Assembly (NCBI GenBank): GCA_964521025.1
Contig: CAZFPK010000006.1
Coordinates: forward strand, 1 to 64,000
Length of the DNA: 64,000 nucleotides
DNA from: DRTC01 sp964521025
GTDB taxonomy: Bacteria > Cloacimonadota > Cloacimonadia > Cloacimonadales > TCS61
Reading direction: 5' to 3'
Positions 17,583 to 26,861 of the stretch are shown here, in pieces. Position 1 is the first letter of the stretch, and each line of letters starts with the position of its first letter. Both the position numbers and the translations under genes were made by a program. The notes below the pieces were generated by a model, which was not told the origin of the DNA, did not search any database, and saw nothing but the letters and a program-made list of their open reading frames with translations.

Positions 17583-17588
17583 CAAAAA

Positions 17589-17612
17589 GGTCATCCCATA
17601 TTTGGGATGACC
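17589..17612. terminator. Hairpin terminator between convergent genes
   Basis: Perfect 10-bp stem (GGTCATCCCA / TGGGATGACC) with a TATT loop, in the 45 bp between the stop of the diguanylate cyclase and the stop of the leftward lipoprotein gene. No long U tract follows on the plus strand; on the minus side, the T run opposite AAAAA at 17584-17588 fits a terminator for the leftward gene. Confidence 0.7.
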
Positions 17613-17627
17613 GCAAGAATTCCTATC

Positions 17628-18707
17628 TTATTTAATATTTTCGATAAATGTTCTGATTCTGTTCACCCGATCAAATTCTGTTTTCACGCCTGATTTTCCA
17701 CGAGCATATCCCATTCCGTCCCATTCATCACTTAAAGCTATCAAATCTCCCGTTTCAATATATTTTACCGTCCAGATTGAGAGATAATATTCGATCAATT
17801 CAACTCCAATCCAATTTGCCGGAATAGTAAATAAACGAACCGACGGATTCAGGATTGTATAAATATACTGCCAATCCTCGTTCAGATCTTCACCCTCGAG
17901 ATAAAAGTCCTGGTAATCCGGATCATTCGTTTGAGTCCAGTTTATGGGTGTATCCAGTGTTGGATAAAAAATATCAGGCCAATCGACATCTAATGAACTA
18001 CAGGTTTGAAGATCAAAATTGTACAAAGTACTGTTGATAGTTAAATCAAAATTATAGGTGGTTCCCGGAGTTAGATCATATTCACCAAACCAGATGTAAT
18101 CCTGACCGGACATAGCAACAGGATTGCCGTCGATGAGCAGTTGAACATCATCGATTGGTGTGGTCTGACTATAATTGTAAACATTAATTGAATAAGTATC
18201 TCTGAAGAAAGGTGCTTGCACGATAAATCCAAAATCATGGATAGTTGGATTAAAAACCATTTCGATTTCACCTCCGGTAAAATCATTATCTGTTTCATCT
18301 GTTTCATTAACATTATCATTCACATCGATATACATTCCAAGATAAAAAAGTCCTGAACCTGTATCTTGCGGAATTGTTAGATTTAATGAACCTGTATATT
18401 CCTCACCTGCATCGAGTCCGCTAATCAGATCAGAACCTAAAATAAGATCCGTGATCTCGATCATTTCATCACTCGACATAAAAAAACCGATTTCCACAGT
18501 CGATGTCGTATCATTATCAGTTCCGATATTTTTTACTTTGTATTCGGAAATTTCAATGGTTCCTCGATTTTGAGTATAAGTGATATCGAGAGGAATATAA
18601 TTGATATTAAGATTACCATTCGAGGAAGTAACTTTGTTTGTACAAGATGAAGATATTAAAACAATTACTACTAAAAAAGTAACAATAAAAAATGATTTTT
18701 TTCTCAT
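17628..18707 (-). CDS. CARDB-domain lipoprotein
   Basis: 359 residues. Lipoprotein signal with lipobox ending LISSSC, so anchored in the envelope. Residues ~30-140 form a CARDB (cell adhesion related) Ig-like domain: ISEYKVKNIGTDNDTTSTVEIGFFMS, SGLDAGEEYTGSLNLTIP and YIDVNDNVNETDETDN. The rest is beta-rich with Trp/Tyr-dense strands and no recognised enzyme motif. A GGAG box precedes the start. The next leftward gene upstream is another exported beta protein, but 166 bp separate them. Likely structural or adhesive surface role, inferred from domain type only. Confidence 0.7.
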   Translation of the reverse strand: MRKKSFFIVTFLVVIVLISSSCTNKVTSSNGNLNINYIPLDITYTQNRGTIEISEYKVKNIGTDNDTTSTVEIGFFMSSDEMIEITDLILGSDLISGLDAGEEYTGSLNLTIPQDTGSGLFYLGMYIDVNDNVNETDETDNDFTGGEIEMVFNPTIHDFGFIVQAPFFRDTYSINVYNYSQTTPIDDVQLLIDGNPVAMSGQDYIWFGEYDLTPGTTYNFDLTINSTLYNFDLQTCSSLDVDWPDIFYPTLDTPINWTQTNDPDYQDFYLEGEDLNEDWQYIYTILNPSVRLFTIPANWIGVELIEYYLSIWTVKYIETGDLIALSDEWDGMGYARGKSGVKTEFDRVNRIRTFIENIK

Positions 18708-18873
18708 CTTTTTCTCCTTTTTTTAAATTTTCTTTTTTTGTTTATTTGTTGATGTTTTTATGTCAAATGTATTCTACTTTTTCATACTCCCTATATGAAA
18801 ATATTCTGTTTTCCACATATAAACCGGGGAACAAGAATTTGAATTCTTCGGAAAATTTCTTGATCCGAAATTA

Positions 18874-19689
18874 CTAAGATATGGCAATTACGCGGTAATA
18901 GATTTTATCGATTAAATTTGTAGTTGACCATTGTGTATTTGCTGTTTCTTCGACAAAAGTCCATGATCCAAAATCCAGGTAGGGGTCGGTGGATGAATAT
19001 ATTTTATAAGAACCTGCAAAATCCACAGGATCCCAGTTCAATGCGATTTCATCATTAGAATAAGAAATATCAACTTGCGGAGTATCGAGCTTTTTGATCT
19101 TAATATCATCGAGATGAGCTTCAACAAAAGCTTCGCTCGTAGTACCTTGTTCCCAGTTATTCATCGCATAAGCCCAGCCATCATAGATCCAGCGCACATA
19201 TATCGAACCTTCATATCCGGTAAGATCGATAAAAACATGCTCATATTCCCGGGATTTATCATTTGTTTGATCCCTGGATTCATCACAATATTCTTGACTT
19301 TGGATAAAAGTCAAACTTGTCCAATTACTCCCACCATCGGTTGAAATTTCAAAATAGATATTACCTTCTGCATAAGCATCTGTCTGATATTCACACATCA
19401 CATAAGCATCTATTTGCCAAACAAATTCGATATAATGATCCACCGGTAGAAGTATCTCACATGTTGTTAATATTGCGAAATCGGTTCCATCGCAATAATC
19501 TCCCCAACAATAGAATTCGGTATGAGCATCGATTCCATCAAAATCCCAACCGGAATTTCCTTCGTTCGTCCAACCGGGGGGTAATCCGTAACTAAAAGTT
19601 TGTTCGTATGGAAAAGTATCGATCACCTCCCCATAAATCATACTGCTTAAACATAAATAGAATGAAAATAAGATAATAAACTTTTTCAT
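18874..19689 (-). CDS. Exported choice-of-anchor J/MAM-like domain protein
   Basis: 271 residues with a signal peptide (IILFSFYLCLSSMIYG). The body resembles the cleaved-adhesin/choice-of-anchor J family: FPYEQTFSYGLPPGWTNEG near the start, then an acidic Cys-containing jelly-roll strand set and a conserved ending AHLDDIKI. Residues ~210-271 form a fibronectin III-like domain (VDISYSNDEIALNWDPV). No T9SS C-terminal tail is present, unlike longer surface proteins in this window. GGAGG box before the start. Predicted to be a secreted carbohydrate- or surface-binding protein. Confidence 0.65.
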   Translation of the reverse strand: MKKFIILFSFYLCLSSMIYGEVIDTFPYEQTFSYGLPPGWTNEGNSGWDFDGIDAHTEFYCWGDYCDGTDFAILTTCEILLPVDHYIEFVWQIDAYVMCEYQTDAYAEGNIYFEISTDGGSNWTSLTFIQSQEYCDESRDQTNDKSREYEHVFIDLTGYEGSIYVRWIYDGWAYAMNNWEQGTTSEAFVEAHLDDIKIKKLDTPQVDISYSNDEIALNWDPVDFAGSYKIYSSTDPYLDFGSWTFVEETANTQWSTTNLIDKIYYRVIAIS

Positions 19690-19788
19690 TTCTCCTCCTT
19701 TTATTAAAATTTTCAGATTTAATTCACCGTGATATCTTTAAGAAAATCATGAAGAGAATACTACTGTATGAATTTTCGCAAAGTGATT

Positions 19789-21663
19789 TTATATTTCCTC
19801 TTTGATCCCGATCAGTTCATAAATCTTGATGGTTTTGGTTTTTCCTTTCACTTTTGCTTCATCGATATATTTGACGATCAACCTGTCTTCCGCCATTTTG
19901 TATGTTTCCTCACTGATGATGATATTATTTTGAGTTTCGTATTCTTTGGTGGCGGATTCCAACCTGGCTCCGGCATTTATGGTATCACCGATGGCTGTAT
20001 AATCGAATATCTGATCGGAACCGAGATTCCCGACAGTGGCGATTCCGCTGTGAATTCCGATTCCGGTATCAAATGGATCTTTTCTCTCTTTTTCCCATTT
20101 TTGATGGAGTTCTTTCAGTTTCTGTTTCATCTCAAAAGCAGCTTTGCACGCCCAGAAAGCATGATTATCAAGTTCAACCGGAGTTCCGAATAAAGCCATG
20201 ATCGCATCACCGACAAATTTGTCGAGAGTTCCTTTATTATGCGTGATCACTTCTACCATTGCTGTTAGATACTCATGCAAGATTAAAACAGTTTCTTGGG
20301 GAGTATGACTTTCAGTGTACGGAGTAAAGGAACGAATATCTGAGAAAAGAACACTTATTTCCTTTTCGGAACCGCCGTATTCAAGTTTTTTGGGATCTTT
20401 TAATAATTCGTTCACAAGTTCCGGTGAGAGATACTGTTTGAACGCAGTTTTAATGAATTTTCGTTCTTTTGCTGTTTTGATATATTGGAAAATCAGCCCG
20501 ATGACATAAATGATGATGATCAAAGCAGGAAGTTCCAGAACAGGAAGAAGATAGTTTTGCTCTTTAAATATTAAATAGCAAATAAGAAAAGAACAGATAA
20601 CCAATATGAAATTTATAATTAAAGTGATCGTTGGTTTAACAATTGTATTGAAGATAAAAAGGATAAAACAGAGCAGGAAGAAAATTATGATCCAGGTCAG
20701 AAATGAGAAATGATAAAGGAAATCTCCATTTTTGACCATTTCAATAAAATTTGCATGTATCTCGACTCCGGGCATCGGTTGCTGCGTCAGTTTGTTGAAA
20801 GGAGTATCGTGAGAATCATGGAATTCATCGGCAGTAACCCCGATCAAAACTATCTTATCTTTAAAGTTATCTCGAATTTCATAATATTGATTGATTTCCA
20901 TTTCCAGATTCAATTCGAATTCCGAAACAAAAGTAGAATCGTCTATAACATCTGAAAAATCATAATATGTGAAAGTTTCTTTCGGACCATAATAATTTAT
21001 GATACAGCTCTTGGAAGTTATTTTTGGAATATATCTGTTCCCGATCTTTAAAAATTTGCTGAAGTTTTCAATCTCTTTTTCCCAACCAATATTTTTTCCC
21101 AGCATAGCAAGAGAAATGACTCCGATAGAAAACTTTTTACTTTTTCCACGCAGCTGGAACAGCTCATAACGCCTGACAAAACCATCGTCATCGGATGAGA
21201 TATTGACTGTTCCCCAGGGAATTCCTCTTTTATTAATTGCTTTGATCGGAGGAAGATTCTGCTGTTTTATATGGTTGTCTTTTATGGTTTTGATCAACTT
21301 TCCGGCAAAAATTATATTGCTGTATTTAGCCGCTGTTTTTGCTAACAACTCATCTGTTTCCGGACTGGATTCTTCCGTAAATTCGATATCGAAAATTATT
21401 TGCGAAACTCCGGCATTTTCCAGATTTTCAATCAAATGTGCATAGTAGTCACGAGGAAAGGGCCACTGCTGATTCAGAGTGTTGAAGGTTTCATCTCCGA
21501 TTTCGATGATTATAATTTCGTTGGATAGTTCTTTTGGTCCTCTTAAAAGAAATAATAAATCTTGTGACTTATGTTCCAGATTTTCCCAGAAACTGGTTAC
21601 GAAAAATATTCTCAAAGAGACAAAGATTATCAACGGAATAAATATATATTTCAGGTTTTTCAT
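19789..21663 (-). CDS. CHASE2-domain class III adenylate/guanylate cyclase
   Basis: 624 residues from ATG 21663; a longer frame through TTG 21705 would run into a repeat element and is less likely. N-terminal membrane segment, an extracytoplasmic CHASE2 sensor (~30-315), three membrane segments (~323-405), then a class III cyclase domain (~430-600). Catalytic metal Asp residues lie in FSDIRSF and VGDAIMALFG; the Lys of DKFVGD and the DYTAIGD Asp fit ATP selectivity; the Asn-Arg pair in INAGARLE is present. It produces cAMP in response to an unknown envelope signal. CHASE2 cyclases are often encoded near FecR-type proteins, and one lies 3.4 kb upstream on the same strand. Confidence 0.9.
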   Translation of the reverse strand: MKNLKYIFIPLIIFVSLRIFFVTSFWENLEHKSQDLLFLLRGPKELSNEIIIIEIGDETFNTLNQQWPFPRDYYAHLIENLENAGVSQIIFDIEFTEESSPETDELLAKTAAKYSNIIFAGKLIKTIKDNHIKQQNLPPIKAINKRGIPWGTVNISSDDDGFVRRYELFQLRGKSKKFSIGVISLAMLGKNIGWEKEIENFSKFLKIGNRYIPKITSKSCIINYYGPKETFTYYDFSDVIDDSTFVSEFELNLEMEINQYYEIRDNFKDKIVLIGVTADEFHDSHDTPFNKLTQQPMPGVEIHANFIEMVKNGDFLYHFSFLTWIIIFFLLCFILFIFNTIVKPTITLIINFILVICSFLICYLIFKEQNYLLPVLELPALIIIIYVIGLIFQYIKTAKERKFIKTAFKQYLSPELVNELLKDPKKLEYGGSEKEISVLFSDIRSFTPYTESHTPQETVLILHEYLTAMVEVITHNKGTLDKFVGDAIMALFGTPVELDNHAFWACKAAFEMKQKLKELHQKWEKERKDPFDTGIGIHSGIATVGNLGSDQIFDYTAIGDTINAGARLESATKEYETQNNIIISEETYKMAEDRLIVKYIDEAKVKGKTKTIKIYELIGIKEEI

Positions 21664-21685
21664 AGATTTATCTGAATATTTGTTC

Positions 21686-21734
21686 CTTTCCGAAGTTTCT
21701 CCCAAAGGAATTCTTTTTGATAAAATTCGGAAAG
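21686..21734. repeat. Dispersed inverted-repeat element, copy 1
   Basis: Nine-bp arms CTTTCCGAA and TTCGGAAAG separated by 31 bp. The whole stretch, including the spacer (GTTTCTCCCAAAGGAATTC), is about three-quarters identical to 47687-47737. Lies just upstream of the CHASE2 cyclase start. Confidence 0.6.
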
Positions 21735-21888
21735 TTTAATATCGATCCAGACATGAAAATTCTCCATTCTTCACAACCTTCCTAATCCTCTGACACGAGA
21801 AATATTGAAAGAAGGCTTCAGAAGGCAAATCTGTCATTCCGAAGCTTCCCCCATAAAAATTCTCTCTTAAAAGTTTTGGAAAACTCTC

Positions 21889-22320
21889 TTATGAGAAAAC
21901 ACCTGATACTAAATTTGTATCAATGTAACTAATTTTGATTTTATTCTCAAATTGTCGAAATTCTATGGAAAGTTGGTCAAAAACATCTAATCTACCTAAT
22001 ATAAGCGGAACTTCTTCGATCAGACTCCAGGCGAGAAGAACTTGAAGTTTGATATCTTCTATAATAATCTCGGTATTAACCAGAATGTATGATACAGAAC
22101 CTTCTCCAATGGCTTTAACTTCCTTTCGATTTATCAAATCAATTTCAAATCCTAAAGTTTTACCAACGGAATAGGGAATCATACTCAAATCAGCACCGGA
22201 ATCAATTAGCAAATTCAAGTTAGCTGAGTATTCGGGACCTACTATTCTCACTGGTATGATTGGTTTTAGGATCTTTCCGAAATTGGAAGAATGATACTCT
22301 TTAAAATTCAATTCAATCAT
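21889..22320 (-). CDS. Retropepsin-like aspartic protease
   Basis: 143 residues. The single-lobe aspartic protease signature is present: LLIDSGADLSMIPYSVGKTLGF, with DSGAD carrying the catalytic Asp near residue 42, and a later ILGRLDVF motif typical of the flap-to-C-terminal strand. Such proteins work as dimers like retroviral protease. No signal peptide. It overlaps the preceding DUF5678 gene by 4 bp, a frequent pairing in bacterial genomes. Substrate unknown; a processing or toxin-antitoxin-like function has been speculated for such pairs but not shown here. Confidence 0.8.
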   Translation of the reverse strand: MIELNFKEYHSSNFGKILKPIIPVRIVGPEYSANLNLLIDSGADLSMIPYSVGKTLGFEIDLINRKEVKAIGEGSVSYILVNTEIIIEDIKLQVLLAWSLIEEVPLILGRLDVFDQLSIEFRQFENKIKISYIDTNLVSGVFS

Positions 22321-22526
22321 AAAATAACTTCTTCGTTCTTTCTATCTACTTTATGGAATAATGGTTCCTGTTCAGCTTTCTTTTTTGCTTTAAAAAAAAC
22401 TTCAGTAAAGTCATGACTATGAGCAATAATTTTTTGATTAGAAATAGCGATATACTGTCCGGCATATTTTTCCAGTTCTTTTGGATGTTTGATCAACCAG
22501 ATAAATTCTTTGTTTCGAATAGACAT
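22317..22526 (-). CDS. DUF5678 small protein
   Basis: 69 residues with the DUF5678 pattern: WLIKHPKELEKYAGQYIAISNQKIIAHSHD followed by a short amphipathic helix (FTEVFFKAKKKAEQEP). A GGAG box precedes the start. It is translationally coupled (ATGA-type overlap) to the retropepsin-like gene. The domain has no known activity; its constant pairing suggests it is a substrate, inhibitor or recruiting partner of the protease (inference). Confidence 0.75.
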   Translation of the reverse strand: MSIRNKEFIWLIKHPKELEKYAGQYIAISNQKIIAHSHDFTEVFFKAKKKAEQEPLFHKVDRKNEEVIL

Positions 22527-22626
22527 TGCAAGCTCCTGTTTAATGAATACTTAAATGATTTTATCAAAACTTAATAACTGAAATTTGTATTTTCGGAAAA
22601 TTATAATTTCATGCGACATTCAATTA

Positions 22627-22664
22627 GAAAAAACTTCCGAAGCCAATCAAAACTTCGGAAGTTT
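22627..22664 (-). terminator. Intrinsic terminator of the beta-barrel operon
   Basis: Perfect 12-bp stem (AAACTTCCGAAG / CTTCGGAAGTTT, 22631-22642 and 22653-22664) with a 10-nt loop, 13 bp beyond the stop of the 787-residue gene, followed on the minus strand by a short T run. Confidence 0.85.
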
Positions 22665-22677
22665 AAATCGTTACATT

Positions 22678-25041
22678 TTAGAACTTCTGGCCAACCTTAA
22701 ATCGCCAATTATAGACCGAACTCTTATCTATATCGGTTTGTTCGAACTTCATACCAATATCAGTGCAGGCATAAGTATTCGGGGTGAAATAATAGGAAGT
22801 TCCCAGATTAAAGAGTTGATTTGTTTTTTTATCTGTATCACCTCCGAAAAATGTATGTTTAAAATCGATGAATGGTCTTAATTTATCTTCGAGGAAAGTC
22901 AATGCACCTTTCAGATAGATAGAATTGTAGTTGTATTTTGTAGCCAGATTAGATCCGGTTGTATCGATAGTCGTATTGTCATTCAAATTCAAAGAATAAG
23001 TTAATGTTGTAACCAGGGGAAGGTCATTGAACTTACTTTTTGCTGTTAATGAAATGTTATTCTTCTTATATTCGTAGGTCTCAAATTCTTTGTCTTTGAT
23101 ATTTGAATTGCTGAATCCAACGCTGAAATGAGTCGGAGCTAATGAGATTGTCTCGACATTATATCCTGCACCAAAATTGATATTTGTCGTTTGGATATCC
23201 ATCGCATTCGTACTGTCAGCATCGTTATTGGAAGTATTATTGTTGAATCCAACTCTGAAATATGGATAATTTATATGTTTATAAAGAAGTTGGATCGAAT
23301 AATTCAAAGACTTATTGGTTATTTCATTCTGTCCTTCCAGGTTATCGGATAGCAAATTCACACTCATATTCAGAGAAAGTCCTTGATTCAATAAACTGAA
23401 ATTATCATAAATTCCGATAATCTGCGAATCATTCTGCAGGTAACTGGAAGAAAGAGAATTATAACTCGCTCCTATTCCTGAATAGGATAAAGTTATTAAG
23501 TTGCTGACCGAATTACTTCTGATAAATCCTCTTAAATAAGTTTTGTAAGCGAGATTGGTCAATCCGGGGATAAACGGCTCGACATATTCATTCAAGACAA
23601 AAATATCTTCAAAATCAGCAGGATCGAAGGGAAGTTCCGCATCCAGTTCAAGAGAATCCAGATAAGCTTGAGAGATCGCACCATCGATGATATTAGTATT
23701 CAACATACTTAAGGCAACTTCCGTTCCCCAGACCAGTCGTTGATTGATGAGAGCCAGGCGCGTATCCATTCCTAAAACGAGATTATCGTGCGGAGTTGTC
23801 ATGGTTGTTGTATCTCCGGTTGCATCGACTTCCAGATAATACTTTTCATCGAGAGATTTCACCGAATCTTTGTTTTTGGCAATATTCAAACCCCAGAGGA
23901 AACTTTTTTTATTCCCGATCTCTATTCTCATAGCAGCAGTATTTCTCTTGAATGTTCCGGTGGAATAATCATCGGGTGCAGTTTCTTCACCATCGATCTT
24001 CTTTTTATTCTGTCCATAAGAAAGAAGCAGTCTGAACATTTTGAAATGCAGATTTGTATGAATACCCCTGATATTTTTATTGTTCAAAACAAAACTTCCA
24101 TAATCAGGAGTAAAATCTCCAGCGGTCAAGTCAAAATGAGGAGTTAAAAATGAGAGCATATAACGGTTTACAGGTTGAGCATATTTTGTTTCCAGGGTTG
24201 AAATGAACAATTTTAATTTTGTCCTCAACCATTTCTGAGACCCTTTTAAGTTGAGGGATAAATTACCTTCATTTCCGGATTCGGTTTCATTGTCGGCATT
24301 TTCAGAAAATCCATAATATGTAGCAATAGCATTCCCGGTTAAATTCCAGGGCATTTCATATTTGATTTTTTTAATTTGAGTGAACCATTTCTGGGAATTG
24401 ACGGTCTTTCCGTTTTTAAGAATCGCAGAAACCTGGTAAGTATAATTTCCGGGCATTTTATTCAAATCTTTGTAAATGATCAGATTTTTGCTTATTTTTG
24501 CATGTTCCGTGATGTCTTCGTCATTTAGAGTCAATTTTATCGAACCTTCCGTAACTTCTTCTGTAATAGAAAAATAGGAAATTGCTATAATGAAATCTTC
24601 CGTCAAATCCGAAAAATCCGAATCAGGACTTATTCTAACAAAAGAATCGGAAAATGCTTTAGGCTTTTCGTATGCAACTTTGAAAGGATTGATCTGGGGT
24701 TGCATTTCCGGGTAAGAAATTCTCGATTCATTAATGTCCAGGATCTCGAAATAATATTCGAGTTCTGTTAAATATTCGGAAGCATCATTAATTGCAACAC
24801 GAAAATAAGGATCTGTTTCAGTTCCTTTCATCATTTCGAGTTCAAAATAAGTAACTGTTCCGGCTTCCCTGAAATAAACATAAACTTTATCGATGTCGTT
24901 AAAGCCGTCCTGAATTTCAAGTTCGATGATAGGTGCTTCGTAAGTTTTAAATGAGATAGGAAGTTCATGATAAGGAGTTATTTCCGCTAAAAGCAACTGC
25001 AGACTAATTACAATAAAGATATATAAAATTAATCGTTTCAT
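22678..25041 (-). CDS. Large exported beta-barrel-like outer membrane protein
   Basis: 787 residues, signal peptide at the N-terminus (LILYIFIVISLQLLLA). The first ~270 residues look like Ig-type domains (DKVYVYFREAGTVTYFELEM, LTLNDEDITEHAKI). From ~280 onward alternating hydrophobic strands separated by Asn/Asp/Ser-rich turns dominate, and the chain ends VYNWRFKVGQKF with a terminal Phe, as in outer membrane barrels. No family name can be given. It is the last gene of a leftward operon behind a FecR-domain protein (9 bp away) and an unknown exported protein, and is closed by a strong terminator. A structural or transport role at the outer membrane is inferred. Confidence 0.7.
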   Translation of the reverse strand: MKRLILYIFIVISLQLLLAEITPYHELPISFKTYEAPIIELEIQDGFNDIDKVYVYFREAGTVTYFELEMMKGTETDPYFRVAINDASEYLTELEYYFEILDINESRISYPEMQPQINPFKVAYEKPKAFSDSFVRISPDSDFSDLTEDFIIAISYFSITEEVTEGSIKLTLNDEDITEHAKISKNLIIYKDLNKMPGNYTYQVSAILKNGKTVNSQKWFTQIKKIKYEMPWNLTGNAIATYYGFSENADNETESGNEGNLSLNLKGSQKWLRTKLKLFISTLETKYAQPVNRYMLSFLTPHFDLTAGDFTPDYGSFVLNNKNIRGIHTNLHFKMFRLLLSYGQNKKKIDGEETAPDDYSTGTFKRNTAAMRIEIGNKKSFLWGLNIAKNKDSVKSLDEKYYLEVDATGDTTTMTTPHDNLVLGMDTRLALINQRLVWGTEVALSMLNTNIIDGAISQAYLDSLELDAELPFDPADFEDIFVLNEYVEPFIPGLTNLAYKTYLRGFIRSNSVSNLITLSYSGIGASYNSLSSSYLQNDSQIIGIYDNFSLLNQGLSLNMSVNLLSDNLEGQNEITNKSLNYSIQLLYKHINYPYFRVGFNNNTSNNDADSTNAMDIQTTNINFGAGYNVETISLAPTHFSVGFSNSNIKDKEFETYEYKKNNISLTAKSKFNDLPLVTTLTYSLNLNDNTTIDTTGSNLATKYNYNSIYLKGALTFLEDKLRPFIDFKHTFFGGDTDKKTNQLFNLGTSYYFTPNTYACTDIGMKFEQTDIDKSSVYNWRFKVGQKF

Positions 25042-25050
25042 CGGTTCCTC

Positions 25051-25728
25051 CTATTCAAACTCGATGGTGATAGTTTTCTTTTCTCCGCTGTCATTCTTCA
25101 TTTCGATCTCTATACTTTCCGAGGAACCTTCACCATCCATCATCGATCGCAGTCCTTCTTCAATGTCCCCTTTTTCAATTCCGGAAACTTCTATCTGACC
25201 ATCAGGAGTCAGCATCGCTTTTTGATTAGCTCCCGCGATTGCAGTTTTCCCGTCTCTCTTATTTTTGATCTCTGCTTCCCCTGAAAAAGTATAAAGAACA
25301 GTTCCTTTTTCATTTGAATGCGAAACCAGGATTTCCGTTCCTTTCACGGAAACAACTGTTGTTGGAGTTTCAACCTCAAAAACACCGGTTTTTTTCACGA
25401 CTTTTGACCAGAGTTCTCCCATTTTCAGATAGTTTTTTTTATCCAGGTTATCTCCATCTTTTTCAGCATTGATCGTGAGGATACTGTTAGGAAACAATTT
25501 CACGATGGAACTGCCGTCTATGAATTTCAGAGCAGCAAATGAATCTTCCATGCTTTCCAATTCGTCTTTATTGTATAATTCGTCGCCGGAATTTAACCTG
25601 GAATTTTCTTCTTCTCTGGTTAATTCGATCTTTCCTTTTGTCTTGAGCGTTAGAGCAACCGAATCAGCTGCCTGACAAATCGAAAAAAGCAGAATTAAAC
25701 TTATGATAAATAAAATTATAATTTTCAT
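25051..25728 (-). CDS. FecR-domain exported protein
   Basis: 225 residues with a signal peptide (IILFIISLILLFSICQA). A FecR-type beta domain spans ~30-165: LNSGDELYNKDELES, SFAALKFIDGSSIVKLFPNS, GELWSKVVKKTGVFEVETPTT, and VVSVKGTEI, the most conserved block. In TonB-linked systems FecR relays a signal to an ECF sigma factor, but stand-alone periplasmic FecR proteins like this one have no membrane segment and unknown partners. The C-terminus is acidic. It lies 9 bp from both neighbours, so it is one operon with the exported protein before it and the barrel-like protein after it. Confidence 0.85.
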   Translation of the reverse strand: MKIIILFIISLILLFSICQAADSVALTLKTKGKIELTREEENSRLNSGDELYNKDELESMEDSFAALKFIDGSSIVKLFPNSILTINAEKDGDNLDKKNYLKMGELWSKVVKKTGVFEVETPTTVVSVKGTEILVSHSNEKGTVLYTFSGEAEIKNKRDGKTAIAGANQKAMLTPDGQIEVSGIEKGDIEEGLRSMMDGEGSSESIEIEMKNDSGEKKTITIEFE

Positions 25729-25737
25729 TTTTCTCTC

Positions 25738-26844
25738 CTACCTGATCGTTATTTTTTTGATATTCTTATCACCTGATGAAAGAACATCACAAAGCTCGTT
25801 AATAGTTAAGCTGCTCGTTCCCTGCCTGACATCATCGAAGGAAAAACCGCTTTCCAGTAACCTGATGATCTCTTCAACACCTTCAATTTCTAATTGTTGT
25901 AAGAATTCCATCGTATTTCTGAACATGATAAGTTCGAGATCGATTTCAGTGTCCTCGGATATCATGAAAATATACATTGCACTTTTGTATTCTTCGTTTG
26001 TAATTCCTGAGATCGAGATCAAATCGGCACAGATCTGCCAGGCATAAATGCGATCGTTCCGTAATTCCCCGGCACCGCTTGGATAAGGAAGAATAGTCGA
26101 GTTGATATTATTTTGAACGAGATACGGTTCAAATTGATTTTCAATATCTTCCGGAGAATCGACCTGGTTAGTAAACTCAAAAGGTGTTAATTCAAAAAGT
26201 TTAAGAGTAAATTGATGTAAATTCGAAGTCCAGACAAAATCCGGATAAGGATTTGGAGTCGTTCCGATCCCATATCCGAAAGGAAGTCCGGGAGATGATA
26301 ACTGGATGAGAGTCGGTTTCATAACTGTAAAAGCAACTGTTTCAATTTGAGAAAGATAATTATTTTCTTCTGATGGAGCATTATTCGAACCAAGTTCAAA
26401 CAACCTGAAAGCAATGATGTAATCACCATCCGGTAAACTCCCGGATCTGATTCCATCTTCAAATTCCGGATTGCCGGTTAGCAGGTCATCGAATTTATAA
26501 GTCCCGTGTGATTCATAGCCTGCAGGCGGTTCTTCAGAAATCAAGTCTCTACTTGTTAGTACTATCGAACCATAGAAATCATTTTCATGAAGAATTATCG
26601 CCTTTTCGATCAAAAAGACATCTCTCCATTGAATACTGATCGAAAGCTCGAAAGGCGTCGACTCACCCAAATTGGTAATTGTCGCTTGAAATAACAGCGG
26701 TTGAGAGCCGGGATCATTCGGATTAAACAATGCTGGTGGAAATTCATTATAAACATCTTGAACATAATCTTCAATCTTAAATGTAAAGGTTCCTATGATT
26801 ATCAAACCTGATAACATAAAAATCATTAAGACTATTTTTTTCAT
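25738..26844 (-). CDS. Exported protein of unknown function
   Basis: 368 residues with a signal peptide (IVLMIFMLSGLIIIG). Residues ~30-210 form beta strands of Ig-like type (LLFQATITNLGESTPFELSISI; GDYIIAFRLFEL). Residues ~240-310 and the helical C-terminus (FLQQLEIEGVEEIIRLLESGFS) have no recognised match. GGAG box before the start. First gene of the leftward FecR/barrel operon, separated from FecR by 9 bp. It probably acts in the same envelope structure; nothing more specific can be said. Confidence 0.6.
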   Translation of the reverse strand: MKKIVLMIFMLSGLIIIGTFTFKIEDYVQDVYNEFPPALFNPNDPGSQPLLFQATITNLGESTPFELSISIQWRDVFLIEKAIILHENDFYGSIVLTSRDLISEEPPAGYESHGTYKFDDLLTGNPEFEDGIRSGSLPDGDYIIAFRLFELGSNNAPSEENNYLSQIETVAFTVMKPTLIQLSSPGLPFGYGIGTTPNPYPDFVWTSNLHQFTLKLFELTPFEFTNQVDSPEDIENQFEPYLVQNNINSTILPYPSGAGELRNDRIYAWQICADLISISGITNEEYKSAMYIFMISEDTEIDLELIMFRNTMEFLQQLEIEGVEEIIRLLESGFSFDDVRQGTSSLTINELCDVLSSGDKNIKKITIR

Positions 26845-26861
26845 GATACACTCCTTTTTAA

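Noticed and set aside
21664..21705. TTG start adding 14 residues to the CHASE2 cyclase
   Set aside because: The extension is encoded by a dispersed repeat and precedes the natural membrane anchor.
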